From NCBI GenBank assembly GCA_020072815.1, contig JAIQGE010000009.1, positions 1 to 64,000 of the forward strand: a DNA stretch of 64,000 nt, read 5' to 3'. This document shows positions 26,954 through 35,420 of this stretch, piece after piece. Under the pieces are notes generated by a model. It was not told the origin of the DNA. It saw nothing but the letters and a program-made list of their open reading frames with translations, and ran no database searches. The stretch's first letter is position 1. Every line of letters begins with the position of its first letter. The stretch is from Terriglobia bacterium (GTDB lineage Bacteria; Acidobacteriota; Terriglobia; Terriglobales; Acidobacteriaceae). A program made the translations under genes and the position numbers.

Positions 26954-28915
26954 ATGAACTGTGCACCTTCCCGGTCCCCCAGCAAGAGCATATTTTCACC
27001 GTTTGCCGGAAGGACCTTTCCGAATTACCGATCATGGACGCGGCTTCTGGCCGTCGCCGTGATCGGGCTGCTTTGCGTTAGCAATGCGTTGGCCTCTCCG
27101 GGTACGCTGGTCGCCAACGGGCTCAACCAGCCGCGCGGCGCCATTCGTTGGAATGGCAGCGTGTGGGTGGCTGACATCGCCAACGGATTCTGCCGCATTG
27201 ACGGCGGAGTCATCAACCTGGCCACGTGCTTTACACCGGGCAATGCCCAGCCTGAGCTGGACGGCAACCTGGTTTACGTGGCGGGCAATACCGGCGTGTT
27301 TCGCCTGACCATGAACGCCGTCACTTCAACCATTGACTCGGCGGTTACGCTGGCGCCCAACGCGGGACTGGCGGGCAACCTGCCGCAATCAGCATCGCTG
27401 GGACCGGACGGCAAACTCTACGTTTCTTTCACCACCACCGGCGACATCAGGCGCATCACCAATCCGGCCGGCGATCCAAACACTCAGGCCGTGGAATCCG
27501 TTGGCAAAGCCGCCAGCGGAGGCGGGCCGGTCAACTCTCTGGCCTTCGTGAACAACGATCTTTATTTGGCGGATACGGGTCTCATCGGGCTGGAACGCAT
27601 TGCCAGTGCAGCCGGATGCCACGGCAACTGCAATGCTGTCTCCATGTTCGGAGTTCTCGGTATTTCCAATTCCGTTTCATCCGACCGCGTCAGGTATCTG
27701 TACATGGAGAACGGCACCCGCGTTCTCCGCTATGACGCTACCACCACCAACGTTGTAGACCTCTATTCGCAAAACGGAATCCAGAACGGACAGACGTTCG
27801 GCTACGGACAGGTTTGGGGCGTCACTATTGACGTGGCGACCGGGGACGTGTTCATCGGCGGCGATCCGACCCCGCCCGGCGCAGCCACCACCAACATTGG
27901 CTCGTTGTACGTAGTGACCGCGCCGGCGACAACAGAAGGCCTGGTGAATACTCAATTCGGACCGCCCGCTCCGGTGCCTTCACCCACGCCGGGTCCCACG
28001 CCGGTCAAGACTGGTTCGCTCTACGCCGCCGGAATCACCCAGCCGGGAGGCATGAATTGGATAGCCACTCATGCCTGGGTTTCCGATGCCACCCAGGGCT
28101 TCTGCCGCATTGATCCCAGCAGCCCCGGCGTTGCCGCGCTTTCAAATTGCTTCAAGCCGTCGCCCACGTTCGTGGCGGGCCAGGCATCTTTCGATAGCGT
28201 TCGCAACTTCATCTACATTCCTGACGCAGCCACGGCCAGTACGGGAATATTCCGAGTCGCCTTCATCCCGGGCACCGAATCTTTGGGTGCGTCGGTCAAT
28301 CTGGGCAACGGCAACTTGGGACCGACCGCGGTGGCGGTGGCTCCGGACGGCTCGCTGTTTATCGGCGGCAGGCCGAATGGCAACATCAACAAGATCACCA
28401 CGCCGGCCACCACGCCATCAGCGCCGGTGCGAATCGCAACCACTTCCAACGGTCTGGGCGTAAGGGCCTTGCTGTTCATCGCCAACGACCTTTACCTGGC
28501 TGAGACCGTAAATGTGACGGTGATCATTCGCGCCTCTCCCAGCTTGACCAAGGGTAAGGCAGTAATCGTCGGTCCGGCTGCGGACAGGACCTCTCCGCCA
28601 CGGCTCAACGTCACCACTCCGCTGTCGCTGGCGGCTGACACTACCAATCCCTCGCACGTGCTGCTCTACATCGGCAGCGATCCGCTTGGTCTTGGCAACT
28701 TTGGGCAAGTGGACCAGTGGGACATCCTGCTGCAGAAAGACACGATCTGGGCCGACTCAGGAACCATCGGCGCGGTCTTGACTTCATTCGCGAACCCCTC
28801 AGGGTTGGCGTTTGCGCCAGGCGGCATCCTGTATGTGGCCGATGATCCCAGCGTCACCAGCGCCGGGACCACGGCAACACCGGGCCAGGGACACGTGTAC
28901 AGCGTAGGACCATAA
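26954..28915 (+). CDS. secreted beta-propeller-like protein, duplicated
   Basis: About 653 residues. A signal segment near residue 35 (LLAVAVIGLLCVSNALA) exports it. The mature part is two homologous halves. Each has a phrase like QPRGAIRWNGSVWVADIANG or QPGGMNWIATHAWVSDATQG, then GFCRID and a conserved Cys about 15 residues later. NHL/SMP-like strands (SLGPDGKLYVSF, AVAPDGSLFIGG) suggest two propellers joined by a PSPTPGPTP linker. Start ATG 26954 has AGAGGA upstream. The Cys pair in each half could form a disulfide. No function is assigned. Confidence 0.68.
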   Translation: MNCAPSRSPSKSIFSPFAGRTFPNYRSWTRLLAVAVIGLLCVSNALASPGTLVANGLNQPRGAIRWNGSVWVADIANGFCRIDGGVINLATCFTPGNAQPELDGNLVYVAGNTGVFRLTMNAVTSTIDSAVTLAPNAGLAGNLPQSASLGPDGKLYVSFTTTGDIRRITNPAGDPNTQAVESVGKAASGGGPVNSLAFVNNDLYLADTGLIGLERIASAAGCHGNCNAVSMFGVLGISNSVSSDRVRYLYMENGTRVLRYDATTTNVVDLYSQNGIQNGQTFGYGQVWGVTIDVATGDVFIGGDPTPPGAATTNIGSLYVVTAPATTEGLVNTQFGPPAPVPSPTPGPTPVKTGSLYAAGITQPGGMNWIATHAWVSDATQGFCRIDPSSPGVAALSNCFKPSPTFVAGQASFDSVRNFIYIPDAATASTGIFRVAFIPGTESLGASVNLGNGNLGPTAVAVAPDGSLFIGGRPNGNINKITTPATTPSAPVRIATTSNGLGVRALLFIANDLYLAETVNVTVIIRASPSLTKGKAVIVGPAADRTSPPRLNVTTPLSLAADTTNPSHVLLYIGSDPLGLGNFGQVDQWDILLQKDTIWADSGTIGAVLTSFANPSGLAFAPGGILYVADDPSVTSAGTTATPGQGHVYSVGP

Positions 28916-29064
28916 ACGAAACGCCTGGACGGCTCGCGTTCAACCGGACAGAAAGCCGGCAGCAAATCGCCGGCTTGCTGTTCAACCAACAAGCTTTCGC
29001 TCAATCGGGACCCGACGCGCTGCGCCAAAGCCAGAAGGGTGCGAGAGTGAAAGAGCAATAAGAA

Positions 29065-29105
29065 GGGGCCAGCCCGTAGCCTCCCCGCTCATCCGGGTTG
29101 GCCCC
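29065..29105 (+). terminator. long imperfect hairpin after the propeller gene
   Basis: GGGGCCAGCCCG (29065-29076) pairs with CGGGTTGGCCCC (29094-29105) with one G-T wobble. The loop of 17 bases is C-rich. A smaller stem, AAGCCGGC/GCCGGCTT, lies at 28953-28976. Neither has a good U-tract. They may end transcription or form a 5' structure for the isomerase gene. Confidence 0.45.
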
Positions 29106-29206
29106 TGAAAACTGTGATGCTACGATGAATTCAACCTCCCCGTAGCCACCACCAATTGTTGAATGTCCGTAATGAACGCAACTTGTTTCTGCAGAAAGGT
29201 GTGCTT

Positions 29207-30340
29207 ATGATGAGCCGATTTGTTCCGATTGTTGTTCTGTTGATGGTCACTCTGGGCAACGCTCAGCACGGCAGTTTGCCGTCTTCATCCAATCCCAAGC
29301 AGCCCAGAAGTTCACACGCTGATTCAGCGACGGCCACGGTACCGGCTGGCCAGCTCCAGGCCAAACTGCCTGCGGGCGAAATTGGCCCAGACTTCCCGGT
29401 GATCACCCTGCACGGACTGTGTCCGGCCGGCAAAGCGGCGGAATCCGGTTCTTGCACTACCACATTGACGCGCGACCAGTTTGAGGACGTGCTCTCCGCC
29501 GTAAGTCTGAGCGGGCAGGCCTTCACCGCCGGGGCCATCCGCAACGTGGCCGATACATACGTTCAGAACATGATCCTGGCGGACGCTGCCGAAAAGGCCG
29601 GCGTTGATAAAGATCCCCGGATCCAGGAGCTGTTGAAGATTGTTCGCATGCGCACATTGGCTGACGCCTACCGTCATGCGATGGAAGAGAAGTATCGCAA
29701 CCCGTCTGCCGATGAGATCGAGAGGTATTACCAGGCCAACATTGCCAAGTTTGAGACCGCCAGAGCGGACCGGCTGCTGGTCCCCAAGTTTGATCCCAAA
29801 TCGCCCAAAGAGGGTGTTGAGGAATTCCAGAGGAAAGCGGCCACAATCGCGCAAGAGATTCGTGATCGCGCCGCCAAGGGCGAATCCATGGACCGGCTGC
29901 AAAATGAGGCCTTCATGAAATTGGGGATCACGCCCCCCGCGCTGGTCCCGGAGACCGGTTTGCGACGCCGGGCTAGTTTTCCTCCAGACATTGAGAAGGA
30001 CGTTTTCGCTCTCAAGCCCGGCGAGGTCACCAAAGTTGAGAGTGAAGCCGGCGGGTTTGTGATCTATCGCATGATTGATAAGAGCGTTTATTCCCTGGAG
30101 CAGGCTAAAGGAGAGATCGTCCGCGATATCTACCGGCAAAAGATGGAAGTCTCCGTCAAAGGCGCGCTGCAGGCGGTGGAGACGGAGTTCAATGAGCAAT
30201 ACTTTGCTCCGCCCACTGCGCCTCAGCCCATCGTGAAACCGCGCGCGGGAAGCGCGAAAACACCGTCGTCGCGCAGCACCGTGGTGCCTCCGATTTCAGG
30301 TAAAAAGCCGGTGCCGCCGAGCGCTCCGGCCCCCAAGTAA
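29207..30340 (+). CDS. exported PpiC/SurA-like peptidyl-prolyl isomerase
   Basis: About 377 residues with a signal peptide (MMSRFVPIVVLLMVTLGNA). A SurA-like helical chaperone part follows (residues about 85-190, with ADRLLVPKFDPK). The parvulin-like region near residues 255-300 keeps PPDIEKDVFALKPGEVTKVES and GGFVIYRM. The tail is Pro/Lys-rich. Such proteins aid folding of exported proteins in the periplasm. ATG 29207 has AGAAAGG upstream. Its position after large exported proteins suggests a chaperone for them, which is inference. Confidence 0.75.
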   Translation: MMSRFVPIVVLLMVTLGNAQHGSLPSSSNPKQPRSSHADSATATVPAGQLQAKLPAGEIGPDFPVITLHGLCPAGKAAESGSCTTTLTRDQFEDVLSAVSLSGQAFTAGAIRNVADTYVQNMILADAAEKAGVDKDPRIQELLKIVRMRTLADAYRHAMEEKYRNPSADEIERYYQANIAKFETARADRLLVPKFDPKSPKEGVEEFQRKAATIAQEIRDRAAKGESMDRLQNEAFMKLGITPPALVPETGLRRRASFPPDIEKDVFALKPGEVTKVESEAGGFVIYRMIDKSVYSLEQAKGEIVRDIYRQKMEVSVKGALQAVETEFNEQYFAPPTAPQPIVKPRAGSAKTPSSRSTVVPPISGKKPVPPSAPAPK

Positions 30341-30427
30341 GACGTTAGAGGAAGTGTCTCAAGTCCGAAAAGCACAAGACTAACAGTTATATTTTTCAAT
30401 CGTTTAGCAAAGAAATTTTGGCTGTTC

Positions 30428-30460
30428 TAATGTGTTTTTAATCTGTTTCTAATGCGGATC
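30428..30460 (+). promoter_or_regulatory. three TAAT direct repeats with 11-bp period
   Basis: TAATGTGTTTT, TAATCTGTTTC and TAATGCGGATC start at 30428, 30439 and 30450. Period and core match the triplet at 20691-20723. It lies about 73 bases before the ATG at 30533. Confidence 0.65.
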
Positions 30461-30532
30461 GGGGAGACTAAATCCAACATCAAGTTTCGCCAAAGGTTCA
30501 GGCGGATGGATTTCCCGAACCTAAACTTGTAT

Positions 30533-30853
30533 ATGACTAACTTCTGGTACAAACGTTTTCGCGGGCTCGTCCTGGGCGTCATGCTTCTGCTGGCTGGGGC
30601 GGCCAACCTCGTTTGCATCTCCTACGATGCGGACGGCGACGAAGACACTCCTCCCGTCACAGTTGAACTCAATGTAGTCGCTCCCAGCCGTAAGACGGTC
30701 CCGACACCTCATAAGCATTTGGTGCGGTCGAATCTCCATTCTCAGTCTCAAGTCCAGCAGGTTGCTCCGCAACTTCTGGCTTCTGTAGACCGGGGATCGG
30801 CTTCACGACTCGACCAGGGCTCCCAGCAACTTGTAGTTCCTCTTCGGCGCTAA
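30533..30853 (+). CDS. small exported protein, paralogue B
   Basis: A 106-residue protein aligned end to end with the one at 20788-21099: export helix (LVLGVMLLLAGAANL), DADGDEDTPPVTVEL, a variable Gln/Ser-rich middle and the end QLVVPLRR. The start at ATG 30533 is fixed by that alignment; an ATG at 30452 would fall inside the TAAT repeats. Function unknown. It closes the exported cluster. Confidence 0.68.
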   Translation: MTNFWYKRFRGLVLGVMLLLAGAANLVCISYDADGDEDTPPVTVELNVVAPSRKTVPTPHKHLVRSNLHSQSQVQQVAPQLLASVDRGSASRLDQGSQQLVVPLRR

Positions 30854-31358
30854 CCGCCGGCCCTTCTCTCTTTTCGTCAGCGATCCAAAGGAAGAACCGG
30901 GGATTTGCCCGCGCACCCGCAAGAAAACGCAGGCCATCAAACTGGGGCAACAGCAGGCATCCTTGAAGCTTTCCTGATCACTGGCCGGCCATGCCAGTCC
31001 ATGCTTCCGCGGAACTTGATTCCGAGGAACATGATCCTGAGGAAATGGTCGCGACGAAATTCTGCAAGCAAAACTAGATCAACCGAGGGAGTAGCGGTTT
31101 GCTTCCTGTGAGCGACGCCCGTGCGGTCTTCAAGTGCTTTCAGGGGACGGCTGCCAACATCAGCCTTGCCCTGGTAGCGCAGGAGGCCTGGGCACAGGCG
31201 CCGGTTACTGACGGTCCGCAAGCAGTTTGCGGACGAAAACTAACAGAGCGAAGCCCCGGGTATCGCCAAGATCGCGGGACTTGGAAGGAGGCATCCACTA
31301 AAAATTGATGTTTAAAATTTCTTCCTAAAATTTTTGCCTTCTAAAATTGCCTTTTGGC
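30854..31358. other. non-coding stretch after paralogue B
   Basis: No gene or known RNA family is recognised in these 505 bases. A short GC-rich part around 31185-31260 could form small stems, but I can name nothing specific. Confidence 0.45.
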
Positions 31359-31385
31359 AAGCCGGACTTTTAGTCCGGCTTTTTT
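31359..31385 (+). terminator. intrinsic terminator
   Basis: AAGCCGGACT-TTT-AGTCCGGCTT is a perfect 10-bp stem ending in T5. It works for + strand transcripts. The A-rich left side gives it some strength for the Lys-rich protein gene on the other strand as well. Confidence 0.82.
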
Positions 31386-31420
31386 GCATCCTGCGCTCGC
31401 CTGATAACGCAGGTTTCAGA

Positions 31421-31873
31421 CTAATCCTTGTCCAGATACTCGCCGGGAACATCGTCTTCCAGCACCTCGTGCGTGTGAACTTCCTCCTCGTCGCGCGCGC
31501 TCTCGACACCTGATACGGCCCCAGCTTCAAATGCGTTTCCTTCCTCAAGCAACTCGTCCACACTCTCCGAGTCCGCGCTTTGGGCGTTGGACAATCCTTG
31601 CAAGTCTCCCGATTGCCCGCCTGAATCTGCTCTCATCGGCTCCTGGACAAAGATTTTCGCAATCCGGCTCTGGACTTTCCTTCGAACTTGTTTTTTGCGC
31701 GCGCCCGCAGCTTTTCTGCCGACTATCTTGTGGCCGACCGTTTTCGCCAACTTCTTCTTGGGAGTTACGCGCTTTGTGGCCGATTTCTTCTTCACCGACT
31801 TCATCGTCGTCTTCGTGCCCACAGCTCGCTTCGACTTTGTCTGCTTGGTTTTGGTTTTCTTCTTGGTAGCCAT
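31421..31873 (-). CDS. Lys-rich histone-H1-like protein with acidic tail
   Basis: 150 residues in two opposite parts. Residues 1-75 are Lys/Arg-rich (KKKTKTKQTKSKR and similar), like histone-H1-type nucleoid proteins. Residues 80-150 are strongly acidic (SADSESVDELLEEGNAFEAG ... DDVPGEYLDKD). The basic part should bind DNA or RNA. The acidic part looks like a conserved domain of its own and could modulate binding. I recall similar two-part proteins from Acidobacteriota, unverified here. No operon partner. Confidence 0.7.
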   Translation of the reverse strand: MATKKKTKTKQTKSKRAVGTKTTMKSVKKKSATKRVTPKKKLAKTVGHKIVGRKAAGARKKQVRRKVQSRIAKIFVQEPMRADSGGQSGDLQGLSNAQSADSESVDELLEEGNAFEAGAVSGVESARDEEEVHTHEVLEDDVPGEYLDKD

Positions 31874-32012
31874 ACGTGCAGTCTACCACTCAGACCATAG
31901 GGTCCACCGCGCGCGAGCACGGCCCTGACATTTCTGGAAGACAGCGGCGCGGAGGTCTCTGCGTTGAATAGACTGCGAGCCGCGCGCGGCGATTGTTAGC
32001 GTTTTGCGATGA

Positions 32013-33338
32013 CTATTGCGCAGGAGTTCGCAAGTGCGCTGGCGGTTGCTTGAATGTTAGAAGCAGGTTGGCGGCGAAGACGGTCACAGCCGTCATCTCA
32101 ACGATGGCCGATATGGGCAATGCCTTCCAGGCGGGCGGCCAGTAGTTTTCATACGCCAGGATTTCACTGCTGACGCGCAATGCGCATCCCAGGTTGAGCA
32201 ACAGCAAGCAGGCCAGCATGAATCGCGGACTGTAGAGTACGCGCATTCCGGCAAAGGCCGGCATCACCCGTTGACCGATGGCAAACACCATGGTCGAAAC
32301 GAAGCCGACGGTGAGCGCATGGCGCGAAGCGCCAACCCAACCGTTGGCGCGATCAAGATACGCGGCACAGATGCTCAAACCAGCTGCCAGCAAGAGCCAA
32401 ACGTAAGCGATTCGGACAAAAACAGGAAATGATCCATGCACTCCCGTGGTCTTGGCAGGCCGTTCAGCCGTCCCGAAAAGATGGAAGGCAAAGACGGACG
32501 TGGCCGCCGCCAGCGCAATCACCCATGGCGCAACTTGAAAGAATCCGCCCTCCGCCAGGCCCACTCCAGTAAGGCTGAACACCAAGGCGAAAAGGAGCGC
32601 CGTTTCATTCACCGCTTTGAGGCCGAGGAAGACCGGCAGCCATCGCGCACTGAAGCCCCAGACGGTTGGAACAATGAACGCATACGCCAGCAGAGTGAGG
32701 AATCGCGATTCAAAGGCCGCTGGAAATGCCGGACCTGTGTTTTGCACGCTCACATAGATGGCGGCTGCCAGGTTCATCACCAATCCGACGCCAAAGCCGG
32801 TGGTGCCAATCAAGACTGATACGATCCAGACAGGTTTGCGTTCGACGGACCCGGAGTCAGCAGGACGATGGCTTCTCACGGAAAAAAGAAAGATGACGAA
32901 GCCGCAAAACTCCAGCACGGCTGAAAGCGGCAGCGACACACGCCAATACAAATGATAGAAACCTGAAGCCCAGCGCAGCAGAACGCCCGACGTCCAAAGC
33001 GCCCAGGCGGTCCAGCCTCGCACTGCCGGCTGCGCGGCCCGGCTGGTCATCTTGGGAATGGAATAGAAACCGATGCCCAGAATGAATGTCCCGATCCAGC
33101 CAAAAATCTGGGCATGTCCGTGGGCTTGGATCCAGCTCGCTGAAATCGTGGCGCCATGGCGTCCGCTGATCGAAATCAGGTTCCACACCCCCAGGAAGGT
33201 GCCGGGCAAAAGCATGAAGAACAGGCCGGTGATCGCGTACACCATCATCAGCCGCTGGGCGCTCTCGTCGCGCGACTTGAGCAGTATGGCCGGCGCCTCT
33301 TGTATCCTGTTCTCTTCCATGTTGCGCGCCGAAGACAT
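32013..33338 (-). CDS. NnrS-family membrane protein
   Basis: 441 residues with about 12 membrane helices. Family-like signals are HGHAQIFGWIGTFILG near the start and SRHALTVGFVSTMVFAIGQR near residue 340. NnrS is a heme/copper membrane protein that protects against nitric oxide. Its ATG overlaps the stop of the upstream ric gene as TAATG, indicating coupled translation. With ric and the Crp/Fnr gene it forms a nitrosative-stress unit. Confidence 0.78.
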   Translation of the reverse strand: MSSARNMEENRIQEAPAILLKSRDESAQRLMMVYAITGLFFMLLPGTFLGVWNLISISGRHGATISASWIQAHGHAQIFGWIGTFILGIGFYSIPKMTSRAAQPAVRGWTAWALWTSGVLLRWASGFYHLYWRVSLPLSAVLEFCGFVIFLFSVRSHRPADSGSVERKPVWIVSVLIGTTGFGVGLVMNLAAAIYVSVQNTGPAFPAAFESRFLTLLAYAFIVPTVWGFSARWLPVFLGLKAVNETALLFALVFSLTGVGLAEGGFFQVAPWVIALAAATSVFAFHLFGTAERPAKTTGVHGSFPVFVRIAYVWLLLAAGLSICAAYLDRANGWVGASRHALTVGFVSTMVFAIGQRVMPAFAGMRVLYSPRFMLACLLLLNLGCALRVSSEILAYENYWPPAWKALPISAIVEMTAVTVFAANLLLTFKQPPAHLRTPAQ

Positions 33339-34078
33339 TATAGGGCGCTCGCCGCTCCGCCCTCCATTGCGATGGCGCGCGGAAAGAGGATGTTGTTTTC
33401 CAGGTGAATGTGCTGATGCAGGTCGGTCTCAAACTCCTGCAGAGCTGTGTAGAGCGTTCTGTAGCTGAAACAAGCATCTTCCGGAGGCGTGTAGTCCGCG
33501 CTGAGTGCGCTGATTTCCTTGAGAGCTGCGCCGGCCGAATCATGTTCCAGTTCCATCATGCGCACCGGGTTGCTGACGGTGCCAAACGCGGGCCGAGGTT
33601 GCGGGCGGCCGTGGCTGACGGCTTCTTCCATCGCAATGATGTAAGGAAAGAGAATGTGCTCTTCTTTCATCATGTGGGAGGTAAGTTCGGCGGACATCCC
33701 TTCGAATGACTGCTGGATCTTGCCCAGCTCCGGGTGATTTTTCCCGTGCACTGACACCACCTTGTTCAGGAGCTGGTGAAGGCGCTGAAGCTCCTGCTTC
33801 ACGTAGACGTGGTGCTTGGTGAGGATATGTTCGATCAAAGCGCCCAGGCTTCCAGCGGCAAAATCCGGCTGAGCAGCCGCTCGCGCCGGGCCGAAGCTAA
33901 CGCCCTGTTCCAGGGCGCCGAGCACATCTTCCACCGGCACATGGGCATTCGCGCAAGCGTCGCTCAGTGATCTTGATCCGCCGCAGCAATAGTCAATGCC
34001 CAGCTTCTCAAAAGTCCGGGTGGCATTGGGGATTTCAATGGCTAACTCTCGCACGGTCCTGGTGGCATCAAGATTCAT
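33338..34078 (-). CDS. ric: iron-sulfur cluster repair di-iron protein (RIC/YtfE/ScdA)
   Basis: 246 residues. The N-terminal ScdA-type domain has the Cys pair in IDYCCGG. It is followed by a hemerythrin-like four-helix domain with metal ligands in HHVYVKQEL, HMMKEEHILFPYI, LEHDSAG and HQHIHLENNILFPRA. It restores Fe-S clusters damaged by NO or H2O2 in the cytoplasm. AAAGGAG precedes the ATG by 6 bases. The site at 34151-34166 lies about 80 bases upstream. Confidence 0.9.
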   Translation of the reverse strand: MNLDATRTVRELAIEIPNATRTFEKLGIDYCCGGSRSLSDACANAHVPVEDVLGALEQGVSFGPARAAAQPDFAAGSLGALIEHILTKHHVYVKQELQRLHQLLNKVVSVHGKNHPELGKIQQSFEGMSAELTSHMMKEEHILFPYIIAMEEAVSHGRPQPRPAFGTVSNPVRMMELEHDSAGAALKEISALSADYTPPEDACFSYRTLYTALQEFETDLHQHIHLENNILFPRAIAMEGGAASAL

Positions 34079-34150
34079 AATCTCTCCTTTAAGGCTGTTC
34101 GTTAAATCGAAGTCTCAAGTGCGAGTCTAGGAGAGGGAACGGACCGGGGG

Positions 34151-34166
34151 TATGACTTTTGTCACA
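34151..34166. promoter_or_regulatory. Crp/Fnr-type site upstream of ric
   Basis: TATGA-CTTTTG-TCACA matches the window's other sites in core and spacing, with one change in the left half. It contains the perfect inner palindrome TGAC-TTTT-GTCA. It sits between the regulator gene's stop and ric, so it probably controls ric-nnrS. Confidence 0.6.
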
Positions 34167-34175
34167 GGGAGCCGA

Positions 34176-34874
34176 TTATTCTGGGGCTTCGAGTTCAGCC
34201 TGCAAACGCTGCAGATCAGGGATGATCACGGTCTTGGCGTCCATGCGTATGAGGTCTTCCGCCTGCAGGCGGCTCAAGTTGCGGGACACCAGTTCCCGCA
34301 CGGTGCCAATCTCAGACGCCAGCTCCTGATTGCTGGGAGGCAGTTGGATTTCAATTCCCGCCGCGGTCTTCTTCCCGGCCTTCGCCATACGAACCAGTAC
34401 CGAAATGAGCCTGGAGCGGACGGTGGTGAAAGAAAGCTCTTCGATGATCCCCACCAGCTTGCGCAGGCGTCCTCCAACCACTTTTAGGACTTTCAGCGGG
34501 ACCTGGGGGTGGACCAGGCAGAGGGAGTGAAAATCCTGCTTGCTGATGAAGTGGATTCGCGCGTCGCCGACGGCCGCCGTGGATGCCGGATAGGTGCCGC
34601 CATCGAACAAAGGCAGTTCAGCGACCGAACTGCCCGGCCCCTCAACCGCCAGCACTTGCTCCCGGCCATTCGGGGAACTCTTGAAGATGCGCACACGTCC
34701 GCTTTCGATCACAAACAGGCCGGTGCACGGGTCACCTTCAGCAAAAAGCAGTTCGCCCTTGCTGTAGTTGCGCGGCACGGCGCGCTCGGCCAGAAACTGG
34801 AGTTCCGTTTCGGTCAGCCCGTTGAAGATGGGGACTCGTCGAAGGATCTCAAGAGCATGCGGCGCGCGAGGCAT
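34176..34874 (-). CDS. Crp/Fnr-family transcription regulator
   Basis: About 232 residues: an N-terminal cyclic-nucleotide-type beta barrel (residues 12-120), a long dimer helix, and a winged helix-turn-helix (175-215). The recognition helix reads TVRELVSRNLSRL, with Arg193, Glu194 and Arg198 at the positions Crp uses to read GTGA. The FNR Cys cluster is absent (only Cys50 and Cys119), and the Arg of the cAMP pocket motif RSA is not present, so neither an oxygen-labile Fe-S cluster nor cAMP is likely. A heme/NO-type sensor like DNR is possible. Start ATG 34874; a longer frame reaches 34958. Confidence 0.85.
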   Translation of the reverse strand: MPRAPHALEILRRVPIFNGLTETELQFLAERAVPRNYSKGELLFAEGDPCTGLFVIESGRVRIFKSSPNGREQVLAVEGPGSSVAELPLFDGGTYPASTAAVGDARIHFISKQDFHSLCLVHPQVPLKVLKVVGGRLRKLVGIIEELSFTTVRSRLISVLVRMAKAGKKTAAGIEIQLPPSNQELASEIGTVRELVSRNLSRLQAEDLIRMDAKTVIIPDLQRLQAELEAPE

Positions 34875-35009
34875 TGGCGGGTATTGTAAACCGGTAAAGG
34901 GTTGCGCCCCTCGCGCTGGGTGCGGTGAACCCGCTTTGACACCGGCTGAACGGGACAAACAGCGACAAAGTTCCGAACCATGCCCAACGCCTCTATCCTG
35001 CCTGGCTGC

Positions 35010-35327
35010 CTACTTCCTCTGTCGCGGGCTGGTGGACGCCGTGACCCCAGCGGCCCCGTCGGCGTTGATGGCGTTGGCCAGGTGCAGCGCCACCGAACTG
35101 GCGTTATCACCCTGGCCGTAAGCAGTGGACGTGGTGTGTCCGCTGACCGTGACTGAGACGGTACCCGAGTCGTAGACGCTCTCAGGAGTCTGGTCGCAGA
35201 TCTGCCGCGGAGGACACGGCGGCGCGGGATTGACCACGATCTGCTCGCTGCCGCCGATGCTGACCACGGCCGTGGCCTGGCTTTTGAGACGCCGAAATAA
35301 GCTAGGTGCCTGTTGGGCAAATTCCAA
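35010..35327 (-). pseudogene. remnant of a larger secreted-repeat protein
   Basis: 105 codons. The part VYDSGTVSVTVSGHTTSTAYGQGDNASSVALHLANAI reads like one internal module of large extracellular proteins, without signal peptide, ends or ribosome site. It is most simply a gene fragment at the edge of the accessory region. An intact small protein is less likely. Confidence 0.5.
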
Positions 35328-35420
35328 GCCACCCCAGCTTTATTTGGGCGGTTGTGGAGGGAATCCAAGGTTAGAGAGTTCTAAGATATTGCGCCGCTGC
35401 GGCTAGGAACCACGAACTTA

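Noticed and set aside
30854-31358. Riboswitch or small RNA
   Set aside because: I looked for c-di-GMP, cobalamin and similar core sequences and found none; only weak stems are visible.
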